In this document: positions 5,482 through 6,065 of the stretch, piece after piece
Position numbering within the stretch: the first letter of the stretch is position 1
Layout: every line of letters starts with the position of its first letter
NCBI GenBank assembly: GCA_023230175.1
Contig: JALNXV010000230.1
Span: forward strand, 1 to 6,065
Reading direction: 5' to 3'
DNA: 6,065 bases
Source of the DNA: Candidatus Cloacimonadota bacterium
GTDB taxonomy: Bacteria; Cloacimonadota; Cloacimonadia; Cloacimonadales; WRIO01
Translations under genes and position numbers: made by a program
Notes under the pieces: model-generated
The model's input: only the letters and a program-made list of their open reading frames with translations
What the model was told of the DNA's origin: nothing
Databases searched by the model: none

Positions 5482-6065
5482 TTATACCTACATTGGGAAA
5501 AACCGAACAGCTAATCGTCTCATGTATTAGAAAATACTTAATTGCTGAACGATCGTATTTTATTCCTGATTTAGATATCTCATTTTCAAAAAATTCAACT
5601 AAAGAGTTAAGAGCTTCAATTGGATTATCATTATTTTTTTCTAGATGAAGGATACTTATATCTTGTAGATATGCTTTAATCACTTCATTTTTCCCGGCAT
5701 CATTTATTAGTCTAGTTTTAATTTCTTTTATCAAAGAACCATAGATTTTCCCTAGGTTTGAATACTGATTTTTGATAATATCAGCATATTTCTTAAATCT
5801 TTTATCTATTTTAAACTCAGGATCAATAATGACTGAATCATAATATTTATCAATCGTCGATGTTGAAATATAATTTACTAGCTCGATTATTGTTTCAACT
5901 TCAAATGATTTTGAAATTTCGACTTTCTCAGTTTCATATAAAATATTTTCTTTTAGAAATTTATTGACTAGCTCAATTTTTGCTAGGGGAAAAGATCGAA
6001 CTTTATTGATTAAATCCGAATTATCTAAAATATTACTTAACTCAAAATCAACAAATCCTCTGTAT
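5456..6065 (-). CDS. ABC-three-component system effector subunit, C-terminal part (cut by the right window edge)
   Basis: I read the frame from the right edge to the TGA at 5456: 202 codons without a stop, so the gene begins outside the window. The visible part looks like the C-terminal domain that tethers diverse effectors to the ABC-3C complex. It opens with a YRGFVDFEL segment and then an E-V-E-T-I-I-E-L-V-N-Y helix. Next is a DPEFKIDKRFKKYADII block with a following Y-x-x-L-x-x-x-Y, an N-D-A-G-K segment, and NPIEALNSLVEFF. It closes on a helix rich in K, Y and F leading to CSVFPN, seventeen residues from the end. The I-x-P-E-x-K-I-x-x-R and terminal C-x-V-F-P-N features are what I associate with ABC-3C C-terminal domains; this is recalled from the family, not searched. 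The enzymatic or toxic domain of the effector would lie N-terminally and is not visible. Its end overlaps the middle-component gene. Confidence 0.78.
   Translation of the reverse strand, partial: YRGFVDFELSNILDNSDLINKVRSFPLAKIELVNKFLKENILYETEKVEISKSFEVETIIELVNYISTSTIDKYYDSVIIDPEFKIDKRFKKYADIIKNQYSNLGKIYGSLIKEIKTRLINDAGKNEVIKAYLQDISILHLEKNNDNPIEALNSLVEFFENEISKSGIKYDRSAIKYFLIHETISCSVFPNVGINVGDYNDD

Noticed and set aside
5456..5734. Treating the right-hand gene as a complete 92-residue protein starting at TTG 5734
   Set aside because: The frame is open through to the window edge, and the extra residues fit a continuous domain (DPEFKIDKRF block). The TTG is internal.
1..6065. Insertion sequence, attachment site, tRNA or CRISPR array
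   Set aside because: No transposase, terminal inverted repeats, cloverleaf or regularly spaced repeats were seen. Genes fill the window with gaps of at most 20 bases.

Overview
The window reads as part of an integrated prophage, or a temperate phage, of a low-GC bacterium. The DNA is very AT-rich. Tryptophan is encoded by TGG and in-frame TGA acts as stop, so the standard code applies. The packaging and head genes resemble those of Bacillota siphovirus-like prophages; Acholeplasma-like Mycoplasmatota, which also use TGG for Trp, are possible. The taxonomic placement is an inference from composition and protein style.

All genes lie on the minus strand, so transcription runs from the right edge to the left. 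The reading order is: (1) the C-terminal 202 residues of a large protein cut by the right edge, with features of an ABC-three-component (ABC-3C) effector subunit; (2) a tiny winged-helix-like 'middle component'; (3) a 587-residue DUF2326-type, SMC/RecN-like ABC ATPase; (4) a putative phage terminase small subunit; (5) the terminase large subunit; (6) an unrecognised 392-residue protein; (7) the N-terminal 105 residues of an HK97-type portal protein, cut by the left edge.

Genes 1 to 3 look like a biological-conflict (putative anti-phage) operon. In such systems the ATPase is thought to sense invasion on nucleic acid, the middle component to bridge, and the effector to act. Here the cassette sits immediately 5' of terS inside what looks like one gapless transcription unit. 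Adjacent genes overlap or are separated by at most 20 bases. The last codons of the ATPase gene carry the ribosome binding site of terS, and the stop codon of the 392-residue cargo gene is embedded in the ribosome binding site of the portal gene. The terminase pair is thus flanked on both sides by accessory genes with no visible promoter or terminator of their own.

No RNA genes, insertion sequences, CRISPR arrays, attachment sites or convincing promoters were seen. No gene-free stretch exceeds 20 bases. The most interesting points are the phage-embedded ABC-3C system and the uncharacterised protein between terL and portal.
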